Assembly (NCBI RefSeq): GCF_008014745.1
Contig: NZ_VPFD01000004.1
Coordinates: 1 to 64,000, forward strand
Length of the DNA: 64,000 nt
Source of the DNA: Massilia arenae
GTDB taxonomy: Bacteria > Pseudomonadota > Gammaproteobacteria > Burkholderiales > Burkholderiaceae_D
Direction of reading: 5' to 3'
Shown here: positions 8,063 through 17,161 of the stretch, in pieces
Position numbering within the stretch: the stretch's first letter is position 1
How the letters are laid out: every line of letters starts with the position of its first letter
Notes under the pieces: model-generated
Databases searched by the model: none
What the model was told of the DNA's origin: nothing
What the model saw: only the letters and a program-made list of their open reading frames with translations
Program-made: the position numbers and the translations under genes

Positions 8063-8635
8063 ATGAGCATGAACAAATTCGTCGCCGCCACCGCCGTTGC
8101 CCTGAGCGCCCTGGCCTTTTCGCACTCCGCCAGCGCCGTCGTCCTGACGAGCAGCAGCGGCGCCAATATCGTGACCGACTACAGCGAAGCCGGCGTCGTG
8201 TCCTTCGACCTTGACCTGGTCGACTTCAGCACCACTACGCTGAACTTCGTTCTGGAAGAAGCCGACCTGGCCGGCCCGCTCAGCTTCAACGCCATCATCC
8301 GCAACCTCGTGGGCCTGTCGATGCACCAGTTCAACTTCGGCCTGCAGGGCATCGGCTACGCAGCGCCGGGCAGCGTGTCCTCGTTCTCCGGCGCCCAGGC
8401 CAGCTATTCGAGCAACTACGCCGTCATCAAGTTCGCCAACGGAGAGACAGCCGATACGCTGTTCGGCAATCCGACCATGCTCGACGGCCGCAGCGACTGG
8501 CTGCTCGACACCACCGGCCTGTCGGCGGGCGACACCTTCTCGATCGTGGCGCAGGTGCCGGAACCGTCGACTGTGGCGCTGATGCTGCCGCTGATGGCGG
8601 GCCTGCTGCTGGCGCGCCGCCGCAAGCGCGACTGA
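8063..8635 (+). CDS. PEP-CTERM sorting-domain protein, partner of phoX
   Basis: This 190-residue exported protein has a cleavable signal peptide (residues 1-23, ending SASA) and a C-terminal PEP-CTERM tail: VPEPSTVALMLPLMAGLLLA followed by a basic RRRKR cluster. Such tails are recognised by exosortase (EpsH/XrtA) and mark proteins of exopolysaccharide-producing Gram-negative bacteria. The central region is beta-rich and Ser/Asn-rich, with no catalytic motif recognised. AGGAAAA precedes the start. Its position just after phoX, without a visible terminator between, suggests expression under phosphate limitation; its function is not known. Confidence 0.85.
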   Translation: MSMNKFVAATAVALSALAFSHSASAVVLTSSSGANIVTDYSEAGVVSFDLDLVDFSTTTLNFVLEEADLAGPLSFNAIIRNLVGLSMHQFNFGLQGIGYAAPGSVSSFSGAQASYSSNYAVIKFANGETADTLFGNPTMLDGRSDWLLDTTGLSAGDTFSIVAQVPEPSTVALMLPLMAGLLLARRRKRD

Positions 8636-8652
8636 GCTCCAAGGCAGGGTGT

Positions 8653-8698
8653 TTGACAGGCTTGTCACTTGGTGACATAGTAAACGTCACTAAGTGAC
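8653..8698 (+). promoter_or_regulatory. Promoter with tandem palindromic operators for the TetR/peptidase operon
   Basis: TTGACA (8653-8658) and CATAGT (8676-8681) are separated by 17 bases. Two near-identical palindromes, GTCACTTGGTGAC (8664-8676) and GTCACTAAGTGAC (8686-8698), overlap the spacer and start region. Their centres are 22 bases (two helical turns) apart. The element lies directly before the tetR gene at 8713, so autorepression by its product is the simple reading. Confidence 0.78.
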
Positions 8699-8712
8699 AG
8701 GCATGGAGCATC

Positions 8713-9321
8713 ATGGGAGTGCAGGACGAAGCAAGAATGGCGGTTTCACGCCATGCGGCAAGGCTGTTCGTGGAACGCGGCGTGGCCGCCACCAGCGGCG
8801 ACGACATCGCCGCGGCGGCCGGCCTGTCGAAGCGCACGGTCTGGCGCTACTTCCGCAACAAGGAAAGCTGCGTCGAGCCGCTGTTCGATGCGACCTCGCT
8901 GCGCTTCATCGCCATGCTGCGCGACTGGCCGCGCGACGCATCGATCGAGTCCTGGCTACAGGCCTGCCTGGGGAGTGAGCGTGCCCCCGCCGACCTGGCC
9001 GACGACGTGCTGGCCGTGCGCCTGCTGGCCATGCTGCCGGACGAGCCGGACCTGCGCGCGTCCTGGCTGATGGCGACCCAGCGCGCCGAAGACGCGCTGG
9101 CCGCGATCGTCGCCGAGCGCCTGGAACTCTCACCCAGGGAGCTCGAGGTGCGGCTGTGCGCCGCGACCGTCATGGCCGCCATCCGCGTGGTCGACGAAAC
9201 CATCAGCATCGCCGCCGTGAAGCAGCGGCAAACCTTCACCAACCAGGACGTGATCGATCGCCTGGCGCGCGCCATCCGCGTGGCCAGCACCCTGCCGATC
9301 TGCGATCCCGTCCTTGCCTGA
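8713..9321 (+). CDS. TetR/AcrR-family transcriptional regulator
   Basis: This 202-residue repressor has an N-terminal helix-turn-helix: ARLFVERGVAATSGDDIAAA then GLSKRTVWRYFRNKESC at about residues 12-52. The C-terminal ligand domain is all-helical and not assignable to a known inducer. A tandem palindromic operator sits 15-49 bases upstream of its start. The stop (TGA) is followed immediately by AAGGAGA serving the prolyl oligopeptidase gene, so regulator and peptidase form a two-gene operon. Confidence 0.87.
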   Translation: MGVQDEARMAVSRHAARLFVERGVAATSGDDIAAAAGLSKRTVWRYFRNKESCVEPLFDATSLRFIAMLRDWPRDASIESWLQACLGSERAPADLADDVLAVRLLAMLPDEPDLRASWLMATQRAEDALAAIVAERLELSPRELEVRLCAATVMAAIRVVDETISIAAVKQRQTFTNQDVIDRLARAIRVASTLPICDPVLA

Positions 9322-9335
9322 TAAGGAGATTCGTC

Positions 9336-11381
9336 ATGCATTCCATCGTCTATCCCTCCACCCGCCGCACCGACGCCTTTGACAACCTGCACGGACAGCG
9401 GATCGATGATCCTTACCGCTGGCTGGAAGGCGATGCGCGCAGCGACGGCGAGGTCGCGGCCTGGATCGCGGCGCAGAACGCGGTGACGAGTGCGCACCTG
9501 ACGAGCCTGCCGGGGCGCGAGGTCTTCCGCGCGCGGCTCGAAGCGTTGCAGAATCACGAGAAATTCACGATCCCGCGCGAACGGGGCGGGCGCTATTTCT
9601 ACACGCGCAATCCCGGCCTCGAGAACCAGGCGACCCTGTTGGTTCGCGACAGCGTCGATGGCCCGGACCGCGTGCTGATCGACCCCAATACATGGTCGGA
9701 CCACGGCACCCGGGCCCTGGCCGAGTGGGCGCCGTCGAAAGACGGCGCGCTGCTCGCCTACGCCGTGCAGGAAGACGGCGCCGACTGGCGCACCATCAGG
9801 GTAATCGAGGTCGCCTCCGGAAAAGTCCTCGACGATTCACTGGCCTGGGCCCGCTTCACAACCATCGCCTGGGCTTCCGATGGCGCCGGGTTTTTCTACA
9901 CGCGCTATCCCGAAGCGACGGCGGGCGACGCCGCCCTTGCCAATCACGCGGTCTATTTCCATGCGCTGGGCACGCCGCAGTCGAGCGACCGGTTGCTGTA
10001 TGCGACGCCCGAGCGGCCCGAGTTGCTGCACTTCGTCGAGGTGACCGACAGCGGACGCTATGCGGTGATCACGTCCACGCCCGGCACCCAGACCAATAAC
10101 CTCGTCGTCATCGACCTGCACGACGAACGCTGGCAGCCGCGCACCGTGGTCAAAGGCTTCGACGCCGAATGGTCGCCGGTGGGCGACGCCGGCAGCACCT
10201 TGTACCTGCTGACCAGCGGGCGCGCCGAACGGCGCCGGATCGCGACCCTCGACCTGGCCGACCCCGGCGCCGTGCCGCAAGACCTGATTGCCGAGGACAG
10301 CGCCGTGCTGGGCGACGCGCGCCTGGTCGGCGGCCGCCTGATCGGCACCTACCTGGTCGACGTGAAAACCCAGCTGCGGCGCTTCACGCTGGACGGCCGC
10401 GCGGATGGTGTCGTGCCACTGCCCGGCATCGGCAGCGCGGGCGGCTTCCAGGGCCATCCCGACGACAACGAAGCCTTCTTCCTGTTCACCAGTTTTAACG
10501 CGCCGACGACGATCTATCGCTATGACGTGGCCGCGAACACGGCCAGCGTGTGGGCGGCGCCAACGGTCGATGCCGACCTGGACAACATCATGGTCGAGCA
10601 GCGCTTCTATGCGTCGCGCGATGGCGCCCAAGTGCCGCTATTCCTCATCCGGCGCAGCGACGTCGCGGGACCGGCGCCGACCCTGCTGCACGGTTACGGC
10701 GCCTTCGGCATCAGCATGATTTCCTACTACGAACCCAGCCTGCTGGCCTGGATCGAGCAGGGGGGAATCGTGGCGATCGCCAATATCCGCGGCGGCGGCG
10801 AGTACGGCAAGGCCTGGCACGAGGCGGCCCGCCTCGACAAGAAGCAGACCAGCTACGACGACTTCATCGCCGCCGCCGAGTACTTGCGCGCGCAAGGCAT
10901 CGTGACGCCGGACGGCCTGGCCGTGCATGGGGAATCCGGCGGCGGCCTGCTGGTGGGTGCGGTCGTCAACCAGAAACCAGAGCTGTTCGCGGCGGCCTTG
11001 CCCGGTGTCGGCGTGATGGACATGCTGCGCTTTCACCGCTTTACGGGCGGGCGCCTGTGGATGGGCGAGTTCGGCAACCCGGACGATGCGGCGCAGTTCC
11101 GTACTTTGCTGTCCTATTCTCCTTACCATAACGTGGCCGCCGGCAAACCCTATCCTGCCATCCTGGTGACGACGGCGGACACCGACGACCGGGTCGTCCC
11201 GGCGCACAGCTTCAAGTACATCGCGGCGCTCCAGAACATCGATGCCGGGCCGCGTCCGCACCTGGTGCGCATCGAGACCCAGGCCGGGCACGGCGCCGGC
11301 AAGCCCACCGCCAAGGCCATCACGGAGATGGCTGATAAATGGGCATTCGCCGCGGTTTGGACGGGGTTGCGGGTGGAATAA
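9336..11381 (+). CDS. Prolyl oligopeptidase family serine peptidase (S9A)
   Basis: This 681-residue cytoplasmic peptidase (no signal peptide) probably cleaves short proline-containing peptides. The N-terminal DPYRWLEGD motif and a beta-propeller (about residues 80-400) precede the alpha/beta hydrolase domain. The catalytic triad is visible: Ser in HGESGGGLL, Asp in TADTDDRVVP and His in QAGHGAGKP. The usual S9A elbow is GGSNGG; here it is GESGGG, so the residue after the nucleophile is Gly rather than Asn. GGGEYGKAWHEA, typical of the family, is present. The start was chosen by AAGGAGA at 9322-9328. Confidence 0.9.
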   Translation: MHSIVYPSTRRTDAFDNLHGQRIDDPYRWLEGDARSDGEVAAWIAAQNAVTSAHLTSLPGREVFRARLEALQNHEKFTIPRERGGRYFYTRNPGLENQATLLVRDSVDGPDRVLIDPNTWSDHGTRALAEWAPSKDGALLAYAVQEDGADWRTIRVIEVASGKVLDDSLAWARFTTIAWASDGAGFFYTRYPEATAGDAALANHAVYFHALGTPQSSDRLLYATPERPELLHFVEVTDSGRYAVITSTPGTQTNNLVVIDLHDERWQPRTVVKGFDAEWSPVGDAGSTLYLLTSGRAERRRIATLDLADPGAVPQDLIAEDSAVLGDARLVGGRLIGTYLVDVKTQLRRFTLDGRADGVVPLPGIGSAGGFQGHPDDNEAFFLFTSFNAPTTIYRYDVAANTASVWAAPTVDADLDNIMVEQRFYASRDGAQVPLFLIRRSDVAGPAPTLLHGYGAFGISMISYYEPSLLAWIEQGGIVAIANIRGGGEYGKAWHEAARLDKKQTSYDDFIAAAEYLRAQGIVTPDGLAVHGESGGGLLVGAVVNQKPELFAAALPGVGVMDMLRFHRFTGGRLWMGEFGNPDDAAQFRTLLSYSPYHNVAAGKPYPAILVTTADTDDRVVPAHSFKYIAALQNIDAGPRPHLVRIETQAGHGAGKPTAKAITEMADKWAFAAVWTGLRVE

Positions 11382-11528
11382 GGGTAGAAGCCTGGCAATA
11401 GTGCGAGGGGCGGACTCTGCCGGATGCTAGACTTGCCTGAAAGCGGACATAGGATGTCCGTTTTCATTTTGAGCCCTGTTTTTTGTTCCGCATCAGCCAG
11501 ATGCCCAGTCAGAGGAGTCGACTTGCTT

Positions 11529-13199
11529 ATGCGTGCTTCGTTCAGTTTCCTGTTCCTGTTGTTGATCGCCCTGGCGGCGCCGCTGTCACCGACCGCCTTT
11601 GCCGCCGGCCAGGCCGAAGAAGCGGCGCCCGCCGAGGAAGTCATTCCCGATGCGCTCAAGCGCGAGACGCCGCGCTCGATGGTGTCGGGCCTGATCTCCG
11701 CCCTGGCCGAGCCCGATTACGATCGCGCCGCCCAGTACCTCGATACGCCCACCGGGACCAACCGGCAGCGCACCAATGCCATCTCCCAGGCGCGCAACTT
11801 CCATGCGCTGCTGGACAATGGCGGCTCGCTGTCGCCGTTCGTCGCGCTGTCGAACGAGACCATCGGCAAGATCGACGACGACTTGCCGGCCGAGCAGGAA
11901 AATGTCGGCGTCCTGACCATCCAGGACAAGAAGGTGCCGGTCCTGCTGACCCGTGGGCAGGATGGCGACCACCAGGTCTGGCGCGTGTCGCGCGAGACGA
12001 TCGACCAGGTCGCGCAGGCGGCGCGCCAGGAGCCGGTGGTGCAGGCGCCCGACAAGAATGAACTCGTCGTCGCCGGCGCGCCGCTGAAGGACTGGGCGAT
12101 GCTGGTCGGGCTCGGGGTGCTGCTCTTTGGCGGACTGTGGACGGTGGCGGCCCTGATCGTCGCCGCCATGCGCAGGTTGGTACCTGATGCGGGCGCCAAC
12201 GGCCTGGTGCGTTTCATGGAGGCGGCGCTGCCGCCGGCCAGCCTGCTGATCGCGGTTGCCCTGTTCTACAACTGGGCCGAAGAACTGCCAGTGTCGATCG
12301 TCGCGCGCACGACCCTGCTGCGCTATACCGACATCATCTCGGTAATCGCCCTGGTATGGTTCGGCCTGCGCCTGATCGATGCGGTCGCCGAGCTGGCCAC
12401 CGCGCGCATGCAGCGCAGCCAGCGGCGCCAGGTGGTGGCCGTCATCACGCTGGCGCGCCGCGCCGCCAAGATCCTGCTGCTGGCGTTCTCTGGCATCGCC
12501 ATCCTCGGCACCTTCGGCATCGACGTCACGACCGGTATTGCGGCCCTGGGTATCGGCGGTATCGCGCTGGCGCTGGGCGCCCAGAAGACGGTGGAAAACC
12601 TGGTCGGCAGCGTCACCGTGATCGCCGACAAGCCGCTGCAGGTGGGCGACTTCGTCAAGGTCGGCGACGTGGTCGGCACCGTGGAAGACGTGGGCATTCG
12701 CTCGACCCGCATCCGCACCGGCGAGCGCACCGTCGTCACCATCCCCAACGGCGACCTGTCGGCGCGCCAGATCGAGAACTTTGCGGCGCGCGACCGCTTC
12801 CTGTTCAACCCGACCATCGCGGTGCCGCTCGGCACCCCGTCGGCCAAGCTGAAGGAGGCGATCACCATCGTCCAGCAGGTGCTGACGGAAGAGAAGAACA
12901 TGGCCGAGGGCCATCGCGCGCGGCTGGGCAGCATCAACGATCGGGCCTTCAACATCGATGTCTGGTCGTACATCAACGTAGGCGAGTTCGACACCCAAGT
13001 CATCATCCGCGAGACGCTGCTACTGAAGATCCACGAGCGGCTGGAAGCGGCCGGCATCTCCTTCGCCTTCCCGACCCAGAAGATTGTGTTATCGCGGGAG
13101 CAGACCGGCGCCCGGGAACAGCCGGAGGGTCCTGGCGAGGGGGGAGAGGATGCTGGCCTGGTGACGCTGGATAAGACTATGCCGCAGCCTCGAGCATGA
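11529..13199 (+). CDS. MscS-family mechanosensitive channel with periplasmic N-terminal domain
   Basis: This 556-residue inner-membrane channel releases solutes on hypo-osmotic shock. A signal peptide (residues 1-26) precedes a soluble, mainly helical periplasmic region up to about residue 180. Several transmembrane helices follow, then the MscS pore helix and beta-domain: GIAALGIGGIALALGAQKTV, VIADKPLQVGDFVKVGD and TVVTIPNGDLSA. E. coli MscS has 286 residues, so this is a larger-subfamily member. AGAGGAG lies upstream of the start. Its 3' end overlaps the convergent oxyR gene by 23 bases. Confidence 0.88.
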   Translation: MRASFSFLFLLLIALAAPLSPTAFAAGQAEEAAPAEEVIPDALKRETPRSMVSGLISALAEPDYDRAAQYLDTPTGTNRQRTNAISQARNFHALLDNGGSLSPFVALSNETIGKIDDDLPAEQENVGVLTIQDKKVPVLLTRGQDGDHQVWRVSRETIDQVAQAARQEPVVQAPDKNELVVAGAPLKDWAMLVGLGVLLFGGLWTVAALIVAAMRRLVPDAGANGLVRFMEAALPPASLLIAVALFYNWAEELPVSIVARTTLLRYTDIISVIALVWFGLRLIDAVAELATARMQRSQRRQVVAVITLARRAAKILLLAFSGIAILGTFGIDVTTGIAALGIGGIALALGAQKTVENLVGSVTVIADKPLQVGDFVKVGDVVGTVEDVGIRSTRIRTGERTVVTIPNGDLSARQIENFAARDRFLFNPTIAVPLGTPSAKLKEAITIVQQVLTEEKNMAEGHRARLGSINDRAFNIDVWSYINVGEFDTQVIIRETLLLKIHERLEAAGISFAFPTQKIVLSREQTGAREQPEGPGEGGEDAGLVTLDKTMPQPRA

Positions 13200-14124
13200 C
13201 CATTTCCACGCCCGGCAGATGGCATTCGCCCACCGCGCGCACCACCGCATCGATCGCGGCGCGGCGGGTGAAGCTCTTGCGCCAGGCGATCACCACGCGG
13301 CGCGACGGCGCCGGCGGCAGGAAGGGCACATAGCTCAAGAGGCCGTTCGGGTCGCGCATATCGGCCACCGAGGCGCGCGGCAGCACGGTCAGGCCGATGC
13401 CGCTGGCGACCATGTGGCGGATCGTCTCGAGCGACGAGCCTTCGAAGGTGCGCTGCATGCCGTTGCCGGCCGCCGGCGCCGAAAAGCGCGCCATTTCCGG
13501 GCACACTTCGAGCACCTGGTCGCGGAAGCAGTGGCCGGCGCCCAGCAGCAGCATGGTTTCGCTTTTGAGGTCTTCGGCCGAGATTTCCTTGCGGCCCGCC
13601 CACGGATGGCTGCGCGGCATGGCCACGACGAAGGGCTCGTCGTACAGCGGCTGCACCGACATGCCGTGGTCGGGCAGCGGCAGCGCCATGATGGCGGCGT
13701 CCAGCTCGCCCTGGCGCAGCAGCTCCAGCAGTTTATGCGTGTAGTTCTCTTGCAGCACCAGCGGCATTTGCGGCACGGTGTCGATCAGGTTCTTCACCAG
13801 CGGTGGCAGCAGGTAGGGCCCGATCGTGTAGATCACGCCCAGCCGCAGCGGGCCGGCCAGCGGATCCTTGTTCTGCTTGGCCAGCTCCTTGATGGCGGCG
13901 GTCTGTTCCAGCACCCGCTCGGCCTGGGCCACGATCTGGGCGCCCAGCGGCGTCACGGAGACTTCGGAGCCGCCACGCTCGAACAGGGTCACGCCCAGCT
14001 CGTCCTCGAGCTTCTTGATGGCGACGGACAGGGTGGGCTGGGCCACGAAACAGGCCTCGGCGGCATGGCCGAAGTGTTTGGCGCGCGCGACGGCGACAAT
14101 GTATTTCAGCTCGGTCAGTGTCAT
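13177..14124 (-). CDS. oxyR: Hydrogen-peroxide-sensing LysR-type regulator OxyR
   Basis: This 315-residue protein activates peroxide-defence genes when an intramolecular disulfide forms. The LysR helix-turn-helix is at the N-terminus (HFGHAAEACFVAQPTLSVAI). The peroxidatic and resolving cysteines fall at residues 199 and 208 (GHCFRDQVLEVC), the same numbers as in E. coli OxyR. This agreement supports the ATG at 14124 rather than a longer upstream reading to 14199. It is divergent from pilU, and its tail overlaps the mscS gene convergently. Confidence 0.95.
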   Translation of the reverse strand: MTLTELKYIVAVARAKHFGHAAEACFVAQPTLSVAIKKLEDELGVTLFERGGSEVSVTPLGAQIVAQAERVLEQTAAIKELAKQNKDPLAGPLRLGVIYTIGPYLLPPLVKNLIDTVPQMPLVLQENYTHKLLELLRQGELDAAIMALPLPDHGMSVQPLYDEPFVVAMPRSHPWAGRKEISAEDLKSETMLLLGAGHCFRDQVLEVCPEMARFSAPAAGNGMQRTFEGSSLETIRHMVASGIGLTVLPRASVADMRDPNGLLSYVPFLPPAPSRRVVIAWRKSFTRRAAIDAVVRAVGECHLPGVEMVMLEAAA

Positions 14125-14277
14125 GTTTATGTGTTTCGGGTAGCGCACCGTGGCCGGCGCCGGGGCGACGGACCGGGGCGGCAGACCCGTTTTAGCCATG
14201 AAATAATAGTTTAACGAGAATCATAGTCGATATAATTGCCCGGCAGGTTAGGTTGCTGCAATTTTTGAAAGGCCCGC

Positions 14278-15462
14278 ATGTCCTCGACGTTCGGCCCGGC
14301 ACAAGCCCAGGCCTACATCCACAAGCTCCTGACGGTGATGCACCACCAGGGTGGCTCCGACCTCTTCATCTCGGCTGACTTTCCTCCAAGCATCAAACAT
14401 CAGGGGGCGATGAAGGCGCTCAGCCAGCAGCGCCTGACGGGCGAAGTGACGCGCGCGCTGGCGCTGTCGATCATGAACGAGCGTCAGCGCGCCGAGTTCG
14501 AGGCCGAGATGGAGTGCAATTTCGCGATCTCGCTGCCGGGCGTCTGCCGTTTCCGCGTCAACGTCTATGTGCAGCAGCAGAGCGTAGGCATGGTGGTGCG
14601 CACGATCGCGTCCGAAATCCCCAACTTCGAAAAGCTCGACCTGCCCGAAGTGCTCAAGGACGTGGTGATGACCAAGCGCGGCCTGGTGCTGGTCGTGGGC
14701 GGCACCGGTTCCGGCAAGTCGACCACGCTGGCGGCGATGATCGACTACCGCAACAGCAACTCGGCCGGCCACATCATCACGGTGGAAGACCCGGTCGAGT
14801 ACGTCCACAAGAACAAGCAGTGCCTGGTGACGCACCGCGAAGTGGGCGTCGATACGCTGTCGTGGCACCACGCGCTCAAGAACACGCTGCGCCAGGCGCC
14901 GGACGTGATCCTGATCGGTGAGATCCGCGATACCGAGACGATGGAACACGCGATCGCCTTCGCCGAGACCGGCCACCTGTGCCTGGGCACGCTGCACGCC
15001 AATAACGCCAACCAGACGATGGACCGGATCATCAACTTCTTCCCCGAAGAGCGGCGCAATCAGTTGTTGATGGATTTGTCGTCGAACCTGCGCGCCATCG
15101 TCTCGCAGCGCCTGGTGCGCACCGAGGATGGCAAGGGCCGCAAGGCGGCCATCGAGATCCTGCTGAACACGCCGACCATCGGCGAGATGATCCTCAAGGG
15201 GAACTTCCAGAACATCAAGGAGATCATGCACAAGTCGCGCGAACTGGGCATGTGCACCTTCGACCAGGCCTTGTTTGATCTGTACAACAAGGGCCTGATC
15301 GGCTATGACGAGGCGATCCGCAATGCCGACTCGGCCAATGGCCTGCGCCTGCAGATCAAGCTGTCGGGCGAGCGCCGGGAACCGGGTGGCGGCGCAGCGC
15401 GGCCTGCCGAGCTGTCGATGGCGATCGACGAAGAACCTGACGACGAACCTCCGAAACACTGA
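14278..15462 (+). CDS. pilU: PilT/PilU-type type IV pilus retraction ATPase
   Basis: This 394-residue cytoplasmic hexameric ATPase accessory to PilT powers retraction of type IV pili. Walker A is GGTGSGKST (around residue 142), the Asp-box region is VEDPVEYVH, Walker B is VILIGEIRD and the His-box is HLCLGTLHANNA. The N-terminus (MHHQGGSDLFISADFPPSIK) and the Pro/Asp-rich C-terminal tail resemble PilU more than PilT. GAAAGG precedes the start. No pilT or other pilus gene is adjacent; the next gene is rfaE2. Confidence 0.85.
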   Translation: MSSTFGPAQAQAYIHKLLTVMHHQGGSDLFISADFPPSIKHQGAMKALSQQRLTGEVTRALALSIMNERQRAEFEAEMECNFAISLPGVCRFRVNVYVQQQSVGMVVRTIASEIPNFEKLDLPEVLKDVVMTKRGLVLVVGGTGSGKSTTLAAMIDYRNSNSAGHIITVEDPVEYVHKNKQCLVTHREVGVDTLSWHHALKNTLRQAPDVILIGEIRDTETMEHAIAFAETGHLCLGTLHANNANQTMDRIINFFPEERRNQLLMDLSSNLRAIVSQRLVRTEDGKGRKAAIEILLNTPTIGEMILKGNFQNIKEIMHKSRELGMCTFDQALFDLYNKGLIGYDEAIRNADSANGLRLQIKLSGERREPGGGAARPAELSMAIDEEPDDEPPKH

Positions 15463-15495
15463 CATTCGCTTTATTTTTCGCATTATTCCTGACTC

Positions 15496-15969
15496 ATGCC
15501 TTCATTCGAAAACAAGATCTGCACGCGCGCCGAGCTGGCTGCGCGTATCGCCGCATTGCCGAAACCAGTGGTGCTGACCAACGGCGTGTTCGACATCCTG
15601 CACCGCGGCCATGTGACCTACCTGGCGCAAGCGCGCGAACTGGGAGGATCGCTGGTGGTGGCGGCGAACACCGATGCCTCGGTCAAGCGCCTGGGCAAGG
15701 GCGACGACCGTCCGCACAACACGCTGGCCGACCGCATGGCCGTGCTGGCGGCGTTGGAATCGGTGAGCCTGGTGGTCGAGTTCGACGAGGACACCGCGCT
15801 GGAAGTGGTGCAGGAAGGCCGGCCCGACATCTACGCCAAGGGCGGCGATTACGTGATGGACCAGATCCCTGAAGGCAAGGCCGTGCTGGCCTATGGCGGC
15901 CGGGCGGTGGCGATCGATTTCGAGCATGACCGCTCGACCACCAAGCTGGTGGCGCGGATTCGCGGCTGA
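15496..15969 (+). CDS. rfaE2: D-glycero-beta-D-manno-heptose 1-phosphate adenylyltransferase
   Basis: This 157-residue nucleotidyltransferase makes ADP-heptose for the lipopolysaccharide inner core. It is the stand-alone equivalent of the C-terminal domain of E. coli HldE. The nucleotide-binding signature is GVFDILHRGHVTYL (HxGH), and the C-terminal substrate loop includes YAKGGDY and HDRSTTKLV. The kinase half (RfaE1) is not in this window. It lies between pilU and an aminotransferase gene that starts 5 bases after its stop. Confidence 0.93.
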   Translation: MPSFENKICTRAELAARIAALPKPVVLTNGVFDILHRGHVTYLAQARELGGSLVVAANTDASVKRLGKGDDRPHNTLADRMAVLAALESVSLVVEFDEDTALEVVQEGRPDIYAKGGDYVMDQIPEGKAVLAYGGRAVAIDFEHDRSTTKLVARIRG

Positions 15970-15974
15970 CCGGC

Positions 15975-17153
15975 ATGCCGACGCTTCCTGCCTTGCCAAC
16001 CGATCTCGACGCCCTGTGTCCGCGCGCGCCGGATGCCATCGTCAATCTCGAGCATGGCTATTTCGGGGCGATGGCGCTGCCGGTGCAGCAGGCGCTGGAG
16101 GAGGCGATTCGGTATACCAATACTCACCTGAGTCCTTTCCTGCGCGGCGAGTTCGGCCACAAGCACGCCGAAACCCTGCGCGCGCGACTGGCGCAGCTGA
16201 TCAACGCCGAACCGCACGAGATCCTGCTTACGCGCAGCGCCAGCGAATCGATGCAAGTGCTGATCGGGCAGTATCGCGCGTTGGAGCCGGGCGATGCCGT
16301 GCTGTGGTCGAACCTGGACTATCCGGCCATGCGCTACGCGATGGCCTGGCTCGAAGGGCGGCGCGGCGCGCGTCCAGTCGAACTGCAATTCACCTTGCCG
16401 CTGGGCCGCGCCGCACTGCTCGACCGTTATGCGGCGGCGATCCGCGACACGCCGGGTCTGAAGCTGATGCTGCTGTCCCAGGTCTATCCGGCCAATGGCC
16501 AGCAGGCGCCGGTGCGCGAGATCGTGGCGCTGGCGCGCGAACGCGGCATCGACGTGCTGGTCGACAGCGCGCATGCGCTGGGACAGGTGGCGGTGGACGT
16601 GCAGGCGCTTGGCGTCGACTTCGCCGGCTTCAACCTGCATAAATGGATCGGCGCGCCGCCGGGACTGGGCTTCGTCTATATCCGCGCCTCGCAGCTGGAC
16701 AAGATCGAGCCGCATTTCGGCGACCGCGATTACGCCGGGGACGACATCCGCGGCCGCCTGCATGCGGGCATGCCGCCGGTGAGCGCCATCATGGCGGCCC
16801 CAAGCTCGCTCGATGTCCATGAGATGCTCGGCGGAGTGGCGGCGAAGGAAGCGCGCCTGAACTGGCTGCGCTGCTACTGGATGCGGCGTGTAGCCGACTT
16901 GCCGGGATTGCGCCTGCTGACGCCGCTTGACGGCGGCACGGCGCTGGCGGCGTTCACGATCGATGGCATGGCGGCGCGCGAAGTACAGGGCGCGCTGCTG
17001 GAGCGCTTCGGTATATTCACGGTCGAGCGCCAGGTGGGAGGCACGAGCGTCGTGCGCGTCACGGTAGCGCTGACCACGACGACGGGAGAGCTGGATCGCC
17101 TGGTCGACGCCTTGAACGTACTGGCGCGCGAAGCCGCCGCACGGTCCGCTTAG
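15975..17153 (+). CDS. Class V aminotransferase (isopenicillin-N-epimerase-like)
   Basis: This 392-residue PLP enzyme of fold type I falls in the class V group shared with cysteine desulfurases and epimerases. The PLP-binding Lys is in FNLHKWIGAPPGLGF; the Asp/His region is VLVDSAHALGQV, and the substrate region at the start is LEHGYFGAM. No reaction can be assigned from sequence alone. It follows rfaE2 by 5 bases and is likely co-transcribed. There is no signal peptide. An isopenicillin-N-epimerase label would describe similarity, not function. Confidence 0.78.
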   Translation: MPTLPALPTDLDALCPRAPDAIVNLEHGYFGAMALPVQQALEEAIRYTNTHLSPFLRGEFGHKHAETLRARLAQLINAEPHEILLTRSASESMQVLIGQYRALEPGDAVLWSNLDYPAMRYAMAWLEGRRGARPVELQFTLPLGRAALLDRYAAAIRDTPGLKLMLLSQVYPANGQQAPVREIVALARERGIDVLVDSAHALGQVAVDVQALGVDFAGFNLHKWIGAPPGLGFVYIRASQLDKIEPHFGDRDYAGDDIRGRLHAGMPPVSAIMAAPSSLDVHEMLGGVAAKEARLNWLRCYWMRRVADLPGLRLLTPLDGGTALAAFTIDGMAAREVQGALLERFGIFTVERQVGGTSVVRVTVALTTTTGELDRLVDALNVLAREAAARSA

Positions 17154-17161
17154 ACCGGCCG

